64,000 bases of DNA from Fidelibacterota bacterium (GTDB lineage Bacteria > Fidelibacterota > Marinisomatia > SCGC-AAA003-L08 > JACNLC01): positions 1 to 64,000 of the forward strand of contig JABMOW010000088.1 of assembly GCA_013204025.1 (NCBI GenBank), in the 5' to 3' direction. The notes beneath the pieces are model-generated. The model worked only from the letters and a program-made list of their open reading frames with translations. It ran no database searches and had not been told where the DNA came from. A program made the position numbers and the translations under genes. The first letter of the stretch is position 1. Each line of letters opens with the position of its first letter. Shown in pieces: positions 1 to 9,756 of the stretch.

Positions 1-14
1 ATCAATTGTTGCAC

Positions 15-389
15 TTAACACTTGAACTCAGGGTATCCGAAGCTGGAGGAAATATTCGAAAGGCAATATAATGCGTACTCACGTCGGTGCAAACTGTGTA
101 ACAATTCCACTGTTTCCGGGATTGGTTTCAGGGATTTTTTTAACGCATCCATTAGCTGAAGCGTCGTTTCATGAGGTATGTTCAAAATCGATGCAAAGGC
201 GATTTGTAATTTTGATTCGGCAATGACTCCCCGGTCAAACTCCCTCCAAATGGATAGTAATTCCTCTGGAAATTCATCGAATGATATTTTCAGTGAAGGT
301 GAACAAAATTCGGTCAGCACTTTTTGAGGGTTCCAGGAAAAGAGCACTTTCCCTAAATCAAAAATGATATTTTTTACAGGTGAAGTCAA
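15..389 (-). pseudogene. Truncated HAD-superfamily hydrolase
   Basis: The N-terminus carries HAD motif I as FDLGKVLF (residues 10-17), with the first Asp present and Gly in the place where phosphatases keep the second Asp, as in the HAD-IA epoxide-hydrolase/YihX-like branch. Motif II is visible as YCLSNIS near residue 107. A stop follows about 12 residues later, so only 124 residues remain where the family usually has about 200; motifs III and IV are absent. No other frame in the last 60 bases restores a recognisable continuation. The true phosphatase substrate is unknown. It could be a pseudogene or an assembly error at the window edge. The start at 389 is supported by the motif I spacing. 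Confidence 0.6.
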
Positions 390-458
390 TGTATTTATCC
401 TTAATTATCAAATTACATGCAGAGAAGTTTAAACCCCACATACGAAAATATGAGAGTG

Positions 459-2015
459 CTATCGAGATTGATCACTGAGCTTTTGCTCCAGTGCGAGTAG
501 AAAATCTGGATGAACCTTTCCGTCATTTGCCAGCACTAATTGAACATCAGTCCATGCCAAATCATATTCTTGCAGGAAATAATAGGCCACCGCACGATTA
601 TTCCTAACTTCCAAATTATCAGGGTTTATCGCTAGCGCTGAATTAAAATCTTCAAGTGCAATTTCAAAAACTTTCAACTGCAGGAAGGTATCTCCACGGT
701 TATTAAAAACATTAGCATTCATTGGATTAATTTCTAAAGCTTGATCATAACTGCGAACGGCTTGTTGCCAATCTTTTTTGGATTTATACACGTTCCCAAG
801 TAGATAATGGGCTTTGGCGTGGAGGGGAGACTCTTCAACACCAGATATTGCGAAGGACATTTCATTCCGGTATGTATGGCTACGAATCCAGGTTTTAGCT
901 CCAAAGGATATCAAGATGACGACTAAAAACATTTGAAGGATTCGAGGATATTTTTTAGTGAGTAAACTCCAAATATTTAGTTGTGAGATGAGAAGAAAAA
1001 ATCCAATAGAGGATAAATATAACCGATGCTCAAAATGCTCGTCCTCAAGGCTACCCCATAATAACGGAAGTGCACTCATGACTAAAAACCAAAATAGACC
1101 CAATGTGAAAATCCTTTTATTTCGAACTCCCACGGAGAAATATGCAAGAATGATCATGATGATTACAAGTAATCCCGGCCATAACGGAGTCTCTATTACC
1201 GAAGGAAAAACAGACTGATATAATGGAATAACTAATTTGCCAATTGAAATTATAAAAGCCATCATCACCTGAGTGAAATAATCATAATAACTGGCAATGC
1301 TGAAAATAAAACCGCCCGTCATCACCAATTTTCTCGGGATGATAAACAAAAAGCATGAGATAAACCATATGAATGATAAAGGCAGGATCTGCTCTCTGTA
1401 CTTGGAATTGAAAATAATCACACCAAAAATGAACATCAGAAGAACGCCCTGCTCCTTCGTGTACATGGCAAGTATAAATGAGACTATGTTTACAGCCAGC
1501 ATACCGTTACTACCGGACCTACAGTACCTGAATAAGGCGATTACTGCAATAAGTGCGTACAATGTGAGTAGAGTATCATTCCGCCCCGGAATCCATGTTA
1601 CCGCCTGAACATGAACGGGATGCACCAGAAATAATAATCCCCAGAAAAAACCAGTTTTCCTTGAATTCGTTACTATCCTGAATAATAAAAACACCAGGAT
1701 AGATACAGAGATATGGATCAATAAATTTGTAAGGTGAAATGATAATAAACTGCCTTTACCCAGGATGGAATCCATAGCGAAGGACATCATCAACATCGGC
1801 CGGTAAAACGGCGCACTAACGGACTGATCAATAGAACTTGTAAATAGACCAGGTAAATTCGATATGTCTCTAAACCAATCCACTCTTTTTACAAACAATT
1901 CGTAATCATCCAGTGGAGAGTAAGAAAACCAAAGCGTATGGCCATAAATGATAAATCCAACCACAATCAGACAAAGGATGAAAAAATTGGTACTTTTAAG
2001 TTGTTTTAAAATCAC
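459..2015 (-). CDS. Multi-pass membrane protein with C-terminal TPRs (TMTC-like)
   Basis: The 518-residue protein begins with a hydrophobic helix, then an SPLDD acidic motif in the first external loop, about ten membrane segments up to residue 390, and three TPR units (about 395-500) with the usual NNRG/NP spacing. This order matches GT-C-like TMTC/PMT-type proteins, in which acidic residues of the first loop bind a lipid-linked sugar; glycosyl transfer is therefore possible but not shown. It lies three bases downstream of a longer paralogue (2019-3896) and shares its loop motifs (SPLDD, FYRP, FHLTNL). With the DPM1-like gene at 3889-4656 it forms an apparent three-gene operon, suggesting a polyprenyl-phosphate-sugar donor and user pair (inference). 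Confidence 0.75.
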   Translation of the reverse strand: MILKQLKSTNFFILCLIVVGFIIYGHTLWFSYSPLDDYELFVKRVDWFRDISNLPGLFTSSIDQSVSAPFYRPMLMMSFAMDSILGKGSLLSFHLTNLLIHISVSILVFLLFRIVTNSRKTGFFWGLLFLVHPVHVQAVTWIPGRNDTLLTLYALIAVIALFRYCRSGSNGMLAVNIVSFILAMYTKEQGVLLMFIFGVIIFNSKYREQILPLSFIWFISCFLFIIPRKLVMTGGFIFSIASYYDYFTQVMMAFIISIGKLVIPLYQSVFPSVIETPLWPGLLVIIMIILAYFSVGVRNKRIFTLGLFWFLVMSALPLLWGSLEDEHFEHRLYLSSIGFFLLISQLNIWSLLTKKYPRILQMFLVVILISFGAKTWIRSHTYRNEMSFAISGVEESPLHAKAHYLLGNVYKSKKDWQQAVRSYDQALEINPMNANVFNNRGDTFLQLKVFEIALEDFNSALAINPDNLEVRNNRAVAYYFLQEYDLAWTDVQLVLANDGKVHPDFLLALEQKLSDQSR

Positions 2016-2018
2016 TGA

Positions 2019-3896
2019 TTATTCTTTAATCTTGTCGTCAGGGCCAAAAAATACATCAAGTGATAAATCGGGTTGTAGTTGCTTGATATAATCAATATCT
2101 TTTTGTGCAAGATCATCCAGTTTTAATTTTTTGTAAACCTTTGCACGACCGATAAATGGTGAGAGATACGAGAAGTTTAATTGAATCGCCTGATTAAAAT
2201 CATTGATCGCAAGCTCCAATTGGTCCAAGTCCAAGTAGATTTGTCCACGGTTATTGAACGCATATTCAAGATTGTCATTGAATTTAATGGCATTACTAAA
2301 ACAATCCAGCGCTTCTGGAAGTTTTCCGATCCGATAATAATTCAGTCCTTTATTATTATAGGCTTTATCATTCGTTGGATCCTGGGATATTACGAAGTTA
2401 AAATCAGATTCTGCTTTTTCGATTTCACCCATATTCCCATAAACGATTCCCCGATTATTATAGGCAGCAAAGTGCACAGGTTTAATCTGTATTGCTCTAC
2501 TGTAGTCCTGTATCGCCTCTGAAAAATTGCCCAGTATAAAATATGACGAACCACGGTTGTAGTATGTATCCTCATCCTTTGGGTACATTTCAATGGAAAT
2601 ATCAAAATTCTGGATTGCTTCAGAGTGTCTGCCCAGTTCGGATAAGGCAGTCCCCAATAGTTTATAACTTCTAGCGTGATTCGGGGATTCCTTTACACAG
2701 GCTTCCGCAAAGGTCAATTTATCCACGTAAAGGTGGCTTCTACGGTCGATCTTATAAGAGAAGGCGAATAGAACAATAAATAAGAGTGACAACGGCAGTA
2801 ATGTCCTCAATTTGACGGGTATCTTTTGAAGAGAGATAGAAGATACCATGATCAGAAATCCTATCAATGGTAAATAAAGGCGATGTTCATAGTATTCTCC
2901 GATTTTATCAATAGAACTCCAAATGGTGGGGATCAGAAGGAAAGTACCGCACCAGAACAGTCCAAAATAAAAAAGTCGTTTGTTGGATAGTCCGAGGTAC
3001 AAAACGACCATAATGAAAACGATGACCATTATTAAAAATGGAAGAACAGGCGTGTCAGAACTCGTTGGTAATATAGCCTGATAAACAGGGAATATTAACT
3101 TCCCGGAATTAAATATCCAGGCACTGATAAAATGATAGAAACTGGTTGGCAGATGACTGAAATCGGTTACGGCGTATTCATTTACCAACGATCTCTGGAA
3201 GAAGAACCAAACCCCGGTCAATACTCCCCAGATAACATAAATGCTTTTTTGGATTTTTGCTTGGGATGAAAGTTTCGTAAAGTTTATCAAACCAATAACT
3301 AAAAAGGGTATGACAATTGCATTTTCCTTTGTGAGCAAAGCGAATAAATAGGTTAATAAATGAGCAATAAAAAAGATGTAATTCTGTGTTTTGAGGTATT
3401 TGAAAAAGAAAATGAATGCGCTCATAGTAAGGATTGCAAGTAGCATATCGTTTCTTCCGGGAATCCATGCAACAGTCTGAATGTTGATGGGGTGAGCGAT
3501 AAATAGCAAACTCATGCAAAAAGCGACAAATTTTGTAATATTTAGCTGTTGCAGAAAATAATACAATAAAATTGAACTCGCTACATGGAGACACAAATTC
3601 GTTAAGTGAAAAGGTAGTGCCGATCCCGAGCCAAATATTGCATCAGGAAAGAAGGTCATAAACAGGACTGGTCGGTAAAATCCAGCGATAGACGTAACAA
3701 ATAATTCAGGCAGATTTCCAATATTCATGAACCATCTAAGCTTATCCAGATATAAATAGTTATCGTCGAGGGGAGAGAATCCATAATTTAGCGTCTGTAG
3801 ATAAAGGGTGAACCCAAATAGAAACAGCCACAGCGGTGGTTTAAAAGATGATAGGAAAATATTATCTGAAATAGGAGAATTAGAGGAATTACTCAT
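2019..3896 (-). CDS. Multi-pass membrane protein with six TPRs (TMTC-like paralogue)
   Basis: This 625-residue protein has the same plan as its downstream neighbour: an SPLDD loop motif near residue 42, FYRP and FHLTNL motifs, about ten membrane helices to residue 390, then TPRs. Here six consecutive TPR units fill about residues 400-610, against three in the neighbour, so the pair differs by gain or loss of TPR units. The start overlaps the end of the GT2 gene by eight bases, which suggests translational coupling. A role as a GT-C-type glycosyltransferase or as a membrane scaffold is inferred from the architecture only; no catalytic proof is visible. Confidence 0.75.
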   Translation of the reverse strand: MSNSSNSPISDNIFLSSFKPPLWLFLFGFTLYLQTLNYGFSPLDDNYLYLDKLRWFMNIGNLPELFVTSIAGFYRPVLFMTFFPDAIFGSGSALPFHLTNLCLHVASSILLYYFLQQLNITKFVAFCMSLLFIAHPINIQTVAWIPGRNDMLLAILTMSAFIFFFKYLKTQNYIFFIAHLLTYLFALLTKENAIVIPFLVIGLINFTKLSSQAKIQKSIYVIWGVLTGVWFFFQRSLVNEYAVTDFSHLPTSFYHFISAWIFNSGKLIFPVYQAILPTSSDTPVLPFLIMVIVFIMVVLYLGLSNKRLFYFGLFWCGTFLLIPTIWSSIDKIGEYYEHRLYLPLIGFLIMVSSISLQKIPVKLRTLLPLSLLFIVLFAFSYKIDRRSHLYVDKLTFAEACVKESPNHARSYKLLGTALSELGRHSEAIQNFDISIEMYPKDEDTYYNRGSSYFILGNFSEAIQDYSRAIQIKPVHFAAYNNRGIVYGNMGEIEKAESDFNFVISQDPTNDKAYNNKGLNYYRIGKLPEALDCFSNAIKFNDNLEYAFNNRGQIYLDLDQLELAINDFNQAIQLNFSYLSPFIGRAKVYKKLKLDDLAQKDIDYIKQLQPDLSLDVFFGPDDKIKE

Positions 3897-4656
3897 CTGA
3901 ACGAATCAGTTTCCTAAATAAAAATGAAAATGCTGTGAAAACCGTTCCGATCCCGTACTCCATGCTCCTTTTAAAATTGATGCTGGAGGCTTCCTGAAAA
4001 TACCGAACCGGTACCGGTATTTCACCAATCACAAATCCTTTTTCAATAATTTTGAATAATGCCTGAGAGTCGAATACAAAGTCGTTTGAAAATTGATTAT
4101 AATTGATGGATTCCAATACTTCTCGTCGATAAGCACGCATCCCTGTGTGCCACTCTGAAAGATTTTGGCCAGTAACAATGTTTTCAAAAATGGATAATGC
4201 ACGGTTGGCAAGATATTTATAAACGGGCATCCCACCTTTGAGTGTTTCTTTTCTCGAACGAATTCTTGACCCCAACACAACATCAAAGTATTTATCACCG
4301 ATCAAACCCACAAAATAACTGATCAAGCGAGCATCGTATTGATAGTCAGGGTGGAGCATAATGACGATATCTGCACCACGTTCCAACGCAATAGAATAAC
4401 AAGTTTTTTGATTTCCACCGTAGCCGAGGTTGAATTTATGTTCGTAGACGAAGATTCCTAATTCTTTCGCAAGTTTAACTGTGTTGTCATTACTACAGTC
4501 ATCTACCAGGATAATGTCATCAACAATATCCTTGGGTATGTCATCGAAGGTCTTTTTCAATGTTCCCTCTGCATTATATGCCGGGAGAACGACGGTTACT
4601 TTACATTTTTTCTCTTTACTGATATCCATAGATGTTTGTCCATTTGAAGTGTTCAC
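3889..4656 (-). CDS. Family 2 glycosyltransferase, DPM1/polyprenyl-phosphate type
   Basis: A GT-A fold of 255 residues: VVLPAYNAEGTL near residue 23, the nucleotide-binding ILVDDCSNDNT near 48, and a long conserved central part with HPDYQYD (the DxD-equivalent region) near 122. This resembles dolichyl/polyprenyl-phosphate mannose or glucose synthases, which make lipid-linked monosaccharide donors on the cytoplasmic face. Unlike DPM proteins with membrane tails, it ends with only one weak hydrophobic stretch (FTAFSFLFRKL). It starts the operon with the two TMTC-like proteins, which would be natural users of such a donor. The sugar is unknown. Confidence 0.85.
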   Translation of the reverse strand: MNTSNGQTSMDISKEKKCKVTVVLPAYNAEGTLKKTFDDIPKDIVDDIILVDDCSNDNTVKLAKELGIFVYEHKFNLGYGGNQKTCYSIALERGADIVIMLHPDYQYDARLISYFVGLIGDKYFDVVLGSRIRSRKETLKGGMPVYKYLANRALSIFENIVTGQNLSEWHTGMRAYRREVLESINYNQFSNDFVFDSQALFKIIEKGFVIGEIPVPVRYFQEASSINFKRSMEYGIGTVFTAFSFLFRKLIRSDE

Positions 4657-4854
4657 AGATTATAAGATAAAGTATTAAACTTTCATAATAGTTAGCGGTA
4701 AAATTAAAAACTATCATGTATTAAATATCAATAGAACGACAGATTAAAATCCTGTTATTTAATAACATAAGTAACATAAGATTTTTCTAAAATTAATGTG
4801 ATCTGGTTTGAAGTATTTCTGCTATCCTAAATCTAAAATACTAATTAAAGTCAT
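4657..4854. other. Divergent intergenic region
   Basis: About 200 very AT-rich bases separate the minus-strand glycosyltransferase from the plus-strand membrane/spermidine-synthase-like genes, so promoters for both must lie here. I could not fix a -35/-10 pair with confidence and saw no hairpin or RNA element. Confidence 0.4.
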
Positions 4855-6348
4855 ATGAATATTTTGTCGAATTCCATTTCAAAATGGAAAAATGAAATTA
4901 TATTATTCCTCGCAGGAATGAATTTGATGTTATTTAATTTCATTGCAATTCATCCTGCCACAATACTCGTGCGTGAAGAAGAACAAGCCGTTTTAATGTT
5001 CACGCTTGCTTATTTTTTAGGCATATCTCTGGGATATAAAACATCAGATAAATTTTCACCTGCCTTGCAGCAAATCCTGTTACCCATACTATTTATCATA
5101 CAGATTTGCATGATTATTGGGCTCCCCGATATCGCAATCATTTTACAAAAATTCTGGACGTTCTGGATGGCCGATGGTTATGAGATATCCAATAGCACGA
5201 TGATTGTAACAGAAATAGTAACACTAATACTTCTGGTAATTTGCGGAACTTCCGTTTACGCAGTATTTCTCCCAAGGATCATTCAAAGTCAGAAATTAAG
5301 CTTTAAAAAGTTCTATTCTATAGAAATATCAGGATCGCTAACCGGTCTATTACTTATACCCATAATTGGGACTTTTTCACATAGCTTACTATTAACCGCA
5401 TACTTTATTATTATGCTGATACTGTACTTTTCAGCAGGGATTAACAGAACTGTTCTTGTCATGTTAACAGTTATTGCATCCTTTTTTATATTTCAATTTG
5501 ACTATCTGGATAAAAAATTATCCACCTATTATTATCAGAACAAACACAATCCTTACTCATATTATAAAGTAGAATACATTGAGTATACGCCATATCATAA
5601 AATTGAAGTTCTACTGAACAAAGACCTGAAAAGAAAATTATTTCTAAATGGTAGAATTCAATTTGGTGAGAATTCTCATCAGTCATACAGCTATTACTTA
5701 TCCGAATATCCAGCCAGTCTTCTGACATTCCCTAATGTATGTGTATTGGGATGCGGTTCCATGTCCAGTGTAGGACGAATTGGTGATCTATCCGAAAAAA
5801 TTCAGATCGTTGACATTGACGAAAGTGTATTTAACACAAGTAAAAAGTACTTTGGAAAATTTAACAGATTAGATGAGCTAAATAATTGGCAATTTCAGGC
5901 AGACGATGCAAAGCATTATATGGCAAACACTACAGATAGGTACGATCTCATTTTGCACGATATTCCACCCGCAAATACTCGTCAAACTGCATTAACATAT
6001 ACACGTGAATTTTTTTCTACTGTTGAGCAAAATTTGACAGAGGATGGAATATTTTCGATCTCGTCACTGCGATCACTCCGAACAGAAAAGACCGCATACA
6101 CAAAACGGCTTGTGGCAACACTCACCAGTATATTTGACAATTATTTCATTCTGGAAATGAGGAATAAAATATTTTTCTATGGGGTAACAAAGGATTTTTC
6201 ACTGCCGGACAAGGAATCCCTTATTCAGGCAATATCATTCAAAAAGAGAAAAAACATAAATGTATTAATGAAAGATGAAATTGATGCACTTGTCCAGGGA
6301 GAGGAAGTTATTACGATCAACAATCTCAGACGATTGATCTATGAATAG
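4855..6348 (+). CDS. Membrane protein with C-terminal spermidine-synthase-like domain
   Basis: Roughly the first 215 of 497 residues form six to seven membrane helices. The C-terminal half is a Rossmann methyltransferase-like fold of the spermidine synthase family: VCVLGCGSMSS near residue 296 (dcSAM/SAM loop), IVDIDESVF near 320, DDAKHY near 350 and LILHDIPPA near 366. Fused membrane/spermidine-synthase-like proteins are widespread in bacteria, and most have no assigned substrate; transfer of an aminopropyl group is possible but unproven. No clear Shine-Dalgarno precedes the ATG. It overlaps the next gene by eight bases, and all three genes to 9143 look co-transcribed. Confidence 0.8.
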   Translation: MNILSNSISKWKNEIILFLAGMNLMLFNFIAIHPATILVREEEQAVLMFTLAYFLGISLGYKTSDKFSPALQQILLPILFIIQICMIIGLPDIAIILQKFWTFWMADGYEISNSTMIVTEIVTLILLVICGTSVYAVFLPRIIQSQKLSFKKFYSIEISGSLTGLLLIPIIGTFSHSLLLTAYFIIMLILYFSAGINRTVLVMLTVIASFFIFQFDYLDKKLSTYYYQNKHNPYSYYKVEYIEYTPYHKIEVLLNKDLKRKLFLNGRIQFGENSHQSYSYYLSEYPASLLTFPNVCVLGCGSMSSVGRIGDLSEKIQIVDIDESVFNTSKKYFGKFNRLDELNNWQFQADDAKHYMANTTDRYDLILHDIPPANTRQTALTYTREFFSTVEQNLTEDGIFSISSLRSLRTEKTAYTKRLVATLTSIFDNYFILEMRNKIFFYGVTKDFSLPDKESLIQAISFKKRKNINVLMKDEIDALVQGEEVITINNLRRLIYE

Positions 6349-6895
6349 ACACTTGGTAGCCCAAAAATCAAATACCTTTTCTGTGTCAGTTTTTGCATTT
6401 TCAGCAGGAGTCTATTTTGCAGTGCTTCAGTTTGCATATTTCTTTCTGCTGGAAGCTTATCTGACCAGCCGTTCAATCTCCTTTTTTATCGCTCTGTTTT
6501 TCTGGTTAATTGGATTCCTAATTGGATTGAACTTACAGGGTCATCAGATACAGCGATGGATATTTCCCTTAAGTATTTTAGGGTACTATGTTTTCTATTT
6601 TGTTAACGTAATGTTTCCGTTTAAAACATTTACCCTAGCCTTTCTTGCTATTTGCATTGTGATATCGGGTCTGTATCCGGGATATTTTTTCGTCATGTAT
6701 AATTCGAAGTTTGACAAGATTAAAAACTTCTTTTACATTGAAAATAATGGATTCATAATTGGCATCATATTCTCATATTTTGGATCAATTTTCGCAGGGA
6801 ATCTGTTTATCAAATTTTTCCCATTTGTTGCTTTTGGATTCGCATTTTTAGCTCAATTGGCGCCTAATACAAAATCCGTTGATGAGCGTCTCTAG
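6341..6895 (+). CDS. Small membrane protein resembling the N-terminal module of the next gene
   Basis: This 184-residue protein is almost wholly hydrophobic, with about six predicted membrane helices and no catalytic domain. Its pattern (AGVYFAVLQFAYFF, then a WLIGF helix, then FFYIENNGFIIGII near residue 130) matches the first 200 residues of the following protein (AGVYFGILQSALYF, SWMLGT, FFHENNGFVLGMI). It therefore looks like a stand-alone copy of that half-transporter-like module. It overlaps both neighbours (8 and 14 bases), supporting coupled translation. Function is unknown. Confidence 0.7.
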   Translation: MNRHLVAQKSNTFSVSVFAFSAGVYFAVLQFAYFFLLEAYLTSRSISFFIALFFWLIGFLIGLNLQGHQIQRWIFPLSILGYYVFYFVNVMFPFKTFTLAFLAICIVISGLYPGYFFVMYNSKFDKIKNFFYIENNGFIIGIIFSYFGSIFAGNLFIKFFPFVAFGFAFLAQLAPNTKSVDERL

Positions 6896-9143
6896 TCAGA
6901 TGAAGTTTCTTACAGATAACAAAAATGTAAACCTTACGATGTTGCTGGCAGGTGTGTACTTTGGGATTCTTCAGTCAGCATTATACTTTTCAATCCTTGT
7001 TTACGTGACTGCAACTTACTTTGGATATTTTGTCATGATGATATCTTGGATGCTTGGAACCGTATTTTTCATGCGAAAACGGATTACAATCCATTTTGGA
7101 TTAGCAACGTCGATATCGATTGTACTTTATTTATTATTTCTAGCTATCACCTGGAAAATTGGCAGTGATGGATTTAGCTCAATATCGGTTTTGGTGGTAC
7201 CCGTTCTGATATTTCTGATTGCAATAAGTTCTGGTACATTTTTCAAAGCTATGTCTGCAAAATCCAATAGTACATCAATATTTTTTCACGAAAACAATGG
7301 CTTTGTTCTTGGGATGATTATTGAATTACTGTGTTTTGTAAAGTGGGGGATTTACGCTCTTTATTTTCCACCGCTTATTGCATTTGTATTCGTCATTGTC
7401 AGTAATAGTGCAAACCATTTTGTAACCATTGGCTTTTTTTTGACTGTGCTGGTATTTCTACTGAAGATTCTGTCCCAAGAGATGATTATCGTTATTCTTA
7501 TATTGGCTGGACTCGCTCTGCTAGTTGCATTCATAAAAGAAAAAAAATCATCCGAACCGAACGAAGAGATCATCAAATATCCAGTAAATACGGTCAGGAT
7601 CATATTATTCATATCTGGATTTAATTTAATTTATCTCCAAAATTATATCACTCGTGCATTTTCAAATATTCTCTCTGCAAATGAACTAACGATTTTCATT
7701 GTAGCCATCGCTTATTTTATAGGGTTTTCTGTGGGTTATGCGCTGAATAGGAAAATCTCCGTTCGGATGATTATTCTAGTGCTGCCCTTGATATTCTTAC
7801 TTCATATCACTGTTTTTTTATTCGTTGAGGATTTTGTCGCGACTGTCATTACAATGGGGTATGGCTCTCTGCTGCTGTATGGAATCCTGATTTTCATCTC
7901 CCTCCTGACTTCTTCGGTGTATTCTATTTTACTCCCTAAATTGATTCAGAAATCAGGAGAACGGACGCTTACCCGAGCATACACCTGGGATCTCATTGGT
8001 GCAATGAGTGCGGTGATTACTTCCATATTTTTCGTATGGTACTATCCGCAGGCAATTCTTCCGGTTTATCTGCTCGGCATGTTATTACTTCTGCATATAT
8101 TTTCCAATGGTCGTCGATCCCGGTGGATTATTACCTCACTTGGGTTGGTTATTGTTTTTATTTTCACGTTGACATTTCAAGATTATAAAAAGCGATCAAC
8201 TGAAAAATATTTTGAAGCACGAGGATATGATCACTCCGAACTCATTTTTAGTAAAAATTCTTTTTACCATTCTGTTGATGTTATTGATACTCATAAAGAC
8301 CAGAATAAAAAAACTCCGAATGATAGGATATCTTTCATTAACGGTGTTCCATTTTTCACTTATAAGTATAAGAAGGGAAATAAGCTATCTGGTGAAACAT
8401 CCTTAAGTGAGTTTACCTATTATCTTGCGGAACTGCCTGCGAAATATATGCATGAGCGCCTCGGTCGCAAACTCCGGATTCTGATTTTGGGTGGGGGATC
8501 CATTTACTCAATTCAACGGGTAAGTAAGTATTCAGAAAAAACAACCCTTGTTGAAATTGATCCTGTAATTGTTGAGTCATCTAAACAGTGCTGGAGCGAG
8601 TTGAACCGTTGGGATGTTTTAGATAATTATGAAATTATTATTGACGATGCAAAGCATTATTTGAAAAAAACAGATGAAAAGTTTGATCTGATTATCATGG
8701 ATATCTCTGCGCCATACTATTTGGGAACAGCTTTATTACATAACCGGGATTTTTATAAAATTATACGAGAAAAATTGAGTGACGATGGGATTTTTGCAGA
8801 ATCTACTCAGGGTAGGCCAAAATCAAATGCGATTCAATCCGTACCACTGAAAATACTAAAAGGAATCGCAGACGTTTATCCAAATTACGTTGTTGTAGAT
8901 TGTAGGTTAAAGCCTAGAGGCCAGAGAGGTTTTGTATATGCTTCAATGTCTCAAAAATTCGATGATATTAAACTTGAACAAATCATGCAAATGGATGGCA
9001 TGAGGATAGGTGTCTTTCAGTATTTTCCTGAAGATGAACGCTTTAATCTGGAAGATACAACCCCATACTCGTTAACGAATATGGAGAATCTTTTATCCTG
9101 GAATAAAAACCTGATGAAAAGTCGATTGGGGATGGGGGATTGA
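6882..9143 (+). CDS. Large membrane protein with C-terminal spermidine-synthase-like domain
   Basis: About 753 residues in three parts. Residues 1-200 are membrane helices like the preceding 184-residue protein. Residues 230-420 are helices like the N-terminus of the 497-residue protein. Residues 490-740 are a spermidine-synthase-like domain with LILGGGSIYS near 534, TLVEIDPVIVE, DDAKHYL near 588 and IIMDISAPYYLGTA near 605. The whole reads as a fusion of what is split into two genes upstream. I chose the ATG at 6882 over the TTG one codon earlier. Substrate is unknown; the domain is intact at the cofactor loop. Confidence 0.8.
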   Translation: MSVSSQMKFLTDNKNVNLTMLLAGVYFGILQSALYFSILVYVTATYFGYFVMMISWMLGTVFFMRKRITIHFGLATSISIVLYLLFLAITWKIGSDGFSSISVLVVPVLIFLIAISSGTFFKAMSAKSNSTSIFFHENNGFVLGMIIELLCFVKWGIYALYFPPLIAFVFVIVSNSANHFVTIGFFLTVLVFLLKILSQEMIIVILILAGLALLVAFIKEKKSSEPNEEIIKYPVNTVRIILFISGFNLIYLQNYITRAFSNILSANELTIFIVAIAYFIGFSVGYALNRKISVRMIILVLPLIFLLHITVFLFVEDFVATVITMGYGSLLLYGILIFISLLTSSVYSILLPKLIQKSGERTLTRAYTWDLIGAMSAVITSIFFVWYYPQAILPVYLLGMLLLLHIFSNGRRSRWIITSLGLVIVFIFTLTFQDYKKRSTEKYFEARGYDHSELIFSKNSFYHSVDVIDTHKDQNKKTPNDRISFINGVPFFTYKYKKGNKLSGETSLSEFTYYLAELPAKYMHERLGRKLRILILGGGSIYSIQRVSKYSEKTTLVEIDPVIVESSKQCWSELNRWDVLDNYEIIIDDAKHYLKKTDEKFDLIIMDISAPYYLGTALLHNRDFYKIIREKLSDDGIFAESTQGRPKSNAIQSVPLKILKGIADVYPNYVVVDCRLKPRGQRGFVYASMSQKFDDIKLEQIMQMDGMRIGVFQYFPEDERFNLEDTTPYSLTNMENLLSWNKNLMKSRLGMGD

Positions 9144-9195
9144 TTGCCATTTATTTAAAAATAAATTGATAATCGACGTTTTATTATTCGTCTTA

Positions 9196-9756
9196 TTAAT
9201 CCAACGAGTCAATTTTTTGAATATCTTTTCTTCTGGAAATCCTCATTTTTTTCCCCAGAACTGCAAATTTCATAAACTCTATAATTAAAGCCATTGTTGA
9301 AACAAATGAGGGGTTTGAGAAATATTTTGAACCGATCTGATGGATTTGATGATTATTCTTAAGCCTTTCCAAACGCTTCTGAATGATTATTTTCGAATTG
9401 TACCTTTGAATAATTGAATCTATAGTCATCCCTTCTTGTTGACTATTTAATTCAGAAAGTAAACGAATTCTAATGGCTGTAACACTTGTATTGATAAAAG
9501 CGAAGTAACAATATGATAGAAAAGAATAAGTCATTATATCGATAAATAGAATTGATATAAAATATATAGAGATGCTAAAATGGGTCTTGAATTGGACCAT
9601 AAATGAAGCAACCAAAATAAAAATGATGCCTATTCCAAACCCAAATACAATGGATTTAAAATAATGCACTCGAAGAAACCTTACACTGATGATCTGAAAA
9701 ATAATGTTCAGGATCAATGCAATGACAGAAAATAAAGGATAAATTAAGGCTATCAT
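9196..9756 (-). CDS. Small membrane protein with C-terminal winged-helix-like region
   Basis: The first ~100 of 186 residues hold four hydrophobic helices. The cytoplasmic tail contains a helix-turn-helix-like stretch (GMTIDSIIQRYNS, then KRLERLKNNHQIHQIGSKYF, about residues 120-155) resembling a winged-helix domain that could bind DNA or protein. The ATG overlaps the stop of the upstream gene by four bases, so the two are translationally coupled and probably act together. The upstream protein has the same layout. I recognise no named family. Confidence 0.65.
   Translation of the reverse strand: MIALIYPLFSVIALILNIIFQIISVRFLRVHYFKSIVFGFGIGIIFILVASFMVQFKTHFSISIYFISILFIDIMTYSFLSYCYFAFINTSVTAIRIRLLSELNSQQEGMTIDSIIQRYNSKIIIQKRLERLKNNHQIHQIGSKYFSNPSFVSTMALIIEFMKFAVLGKKMRISRRKDIQKIDSLD

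Noticed and set aside
958-1218. Plus-strand open frame inside the TMTC-like gene
   Set aside because: It lies antisense to a well-supported coding frame, has no ribosome site and no family features; it is a shadow of the real gene.
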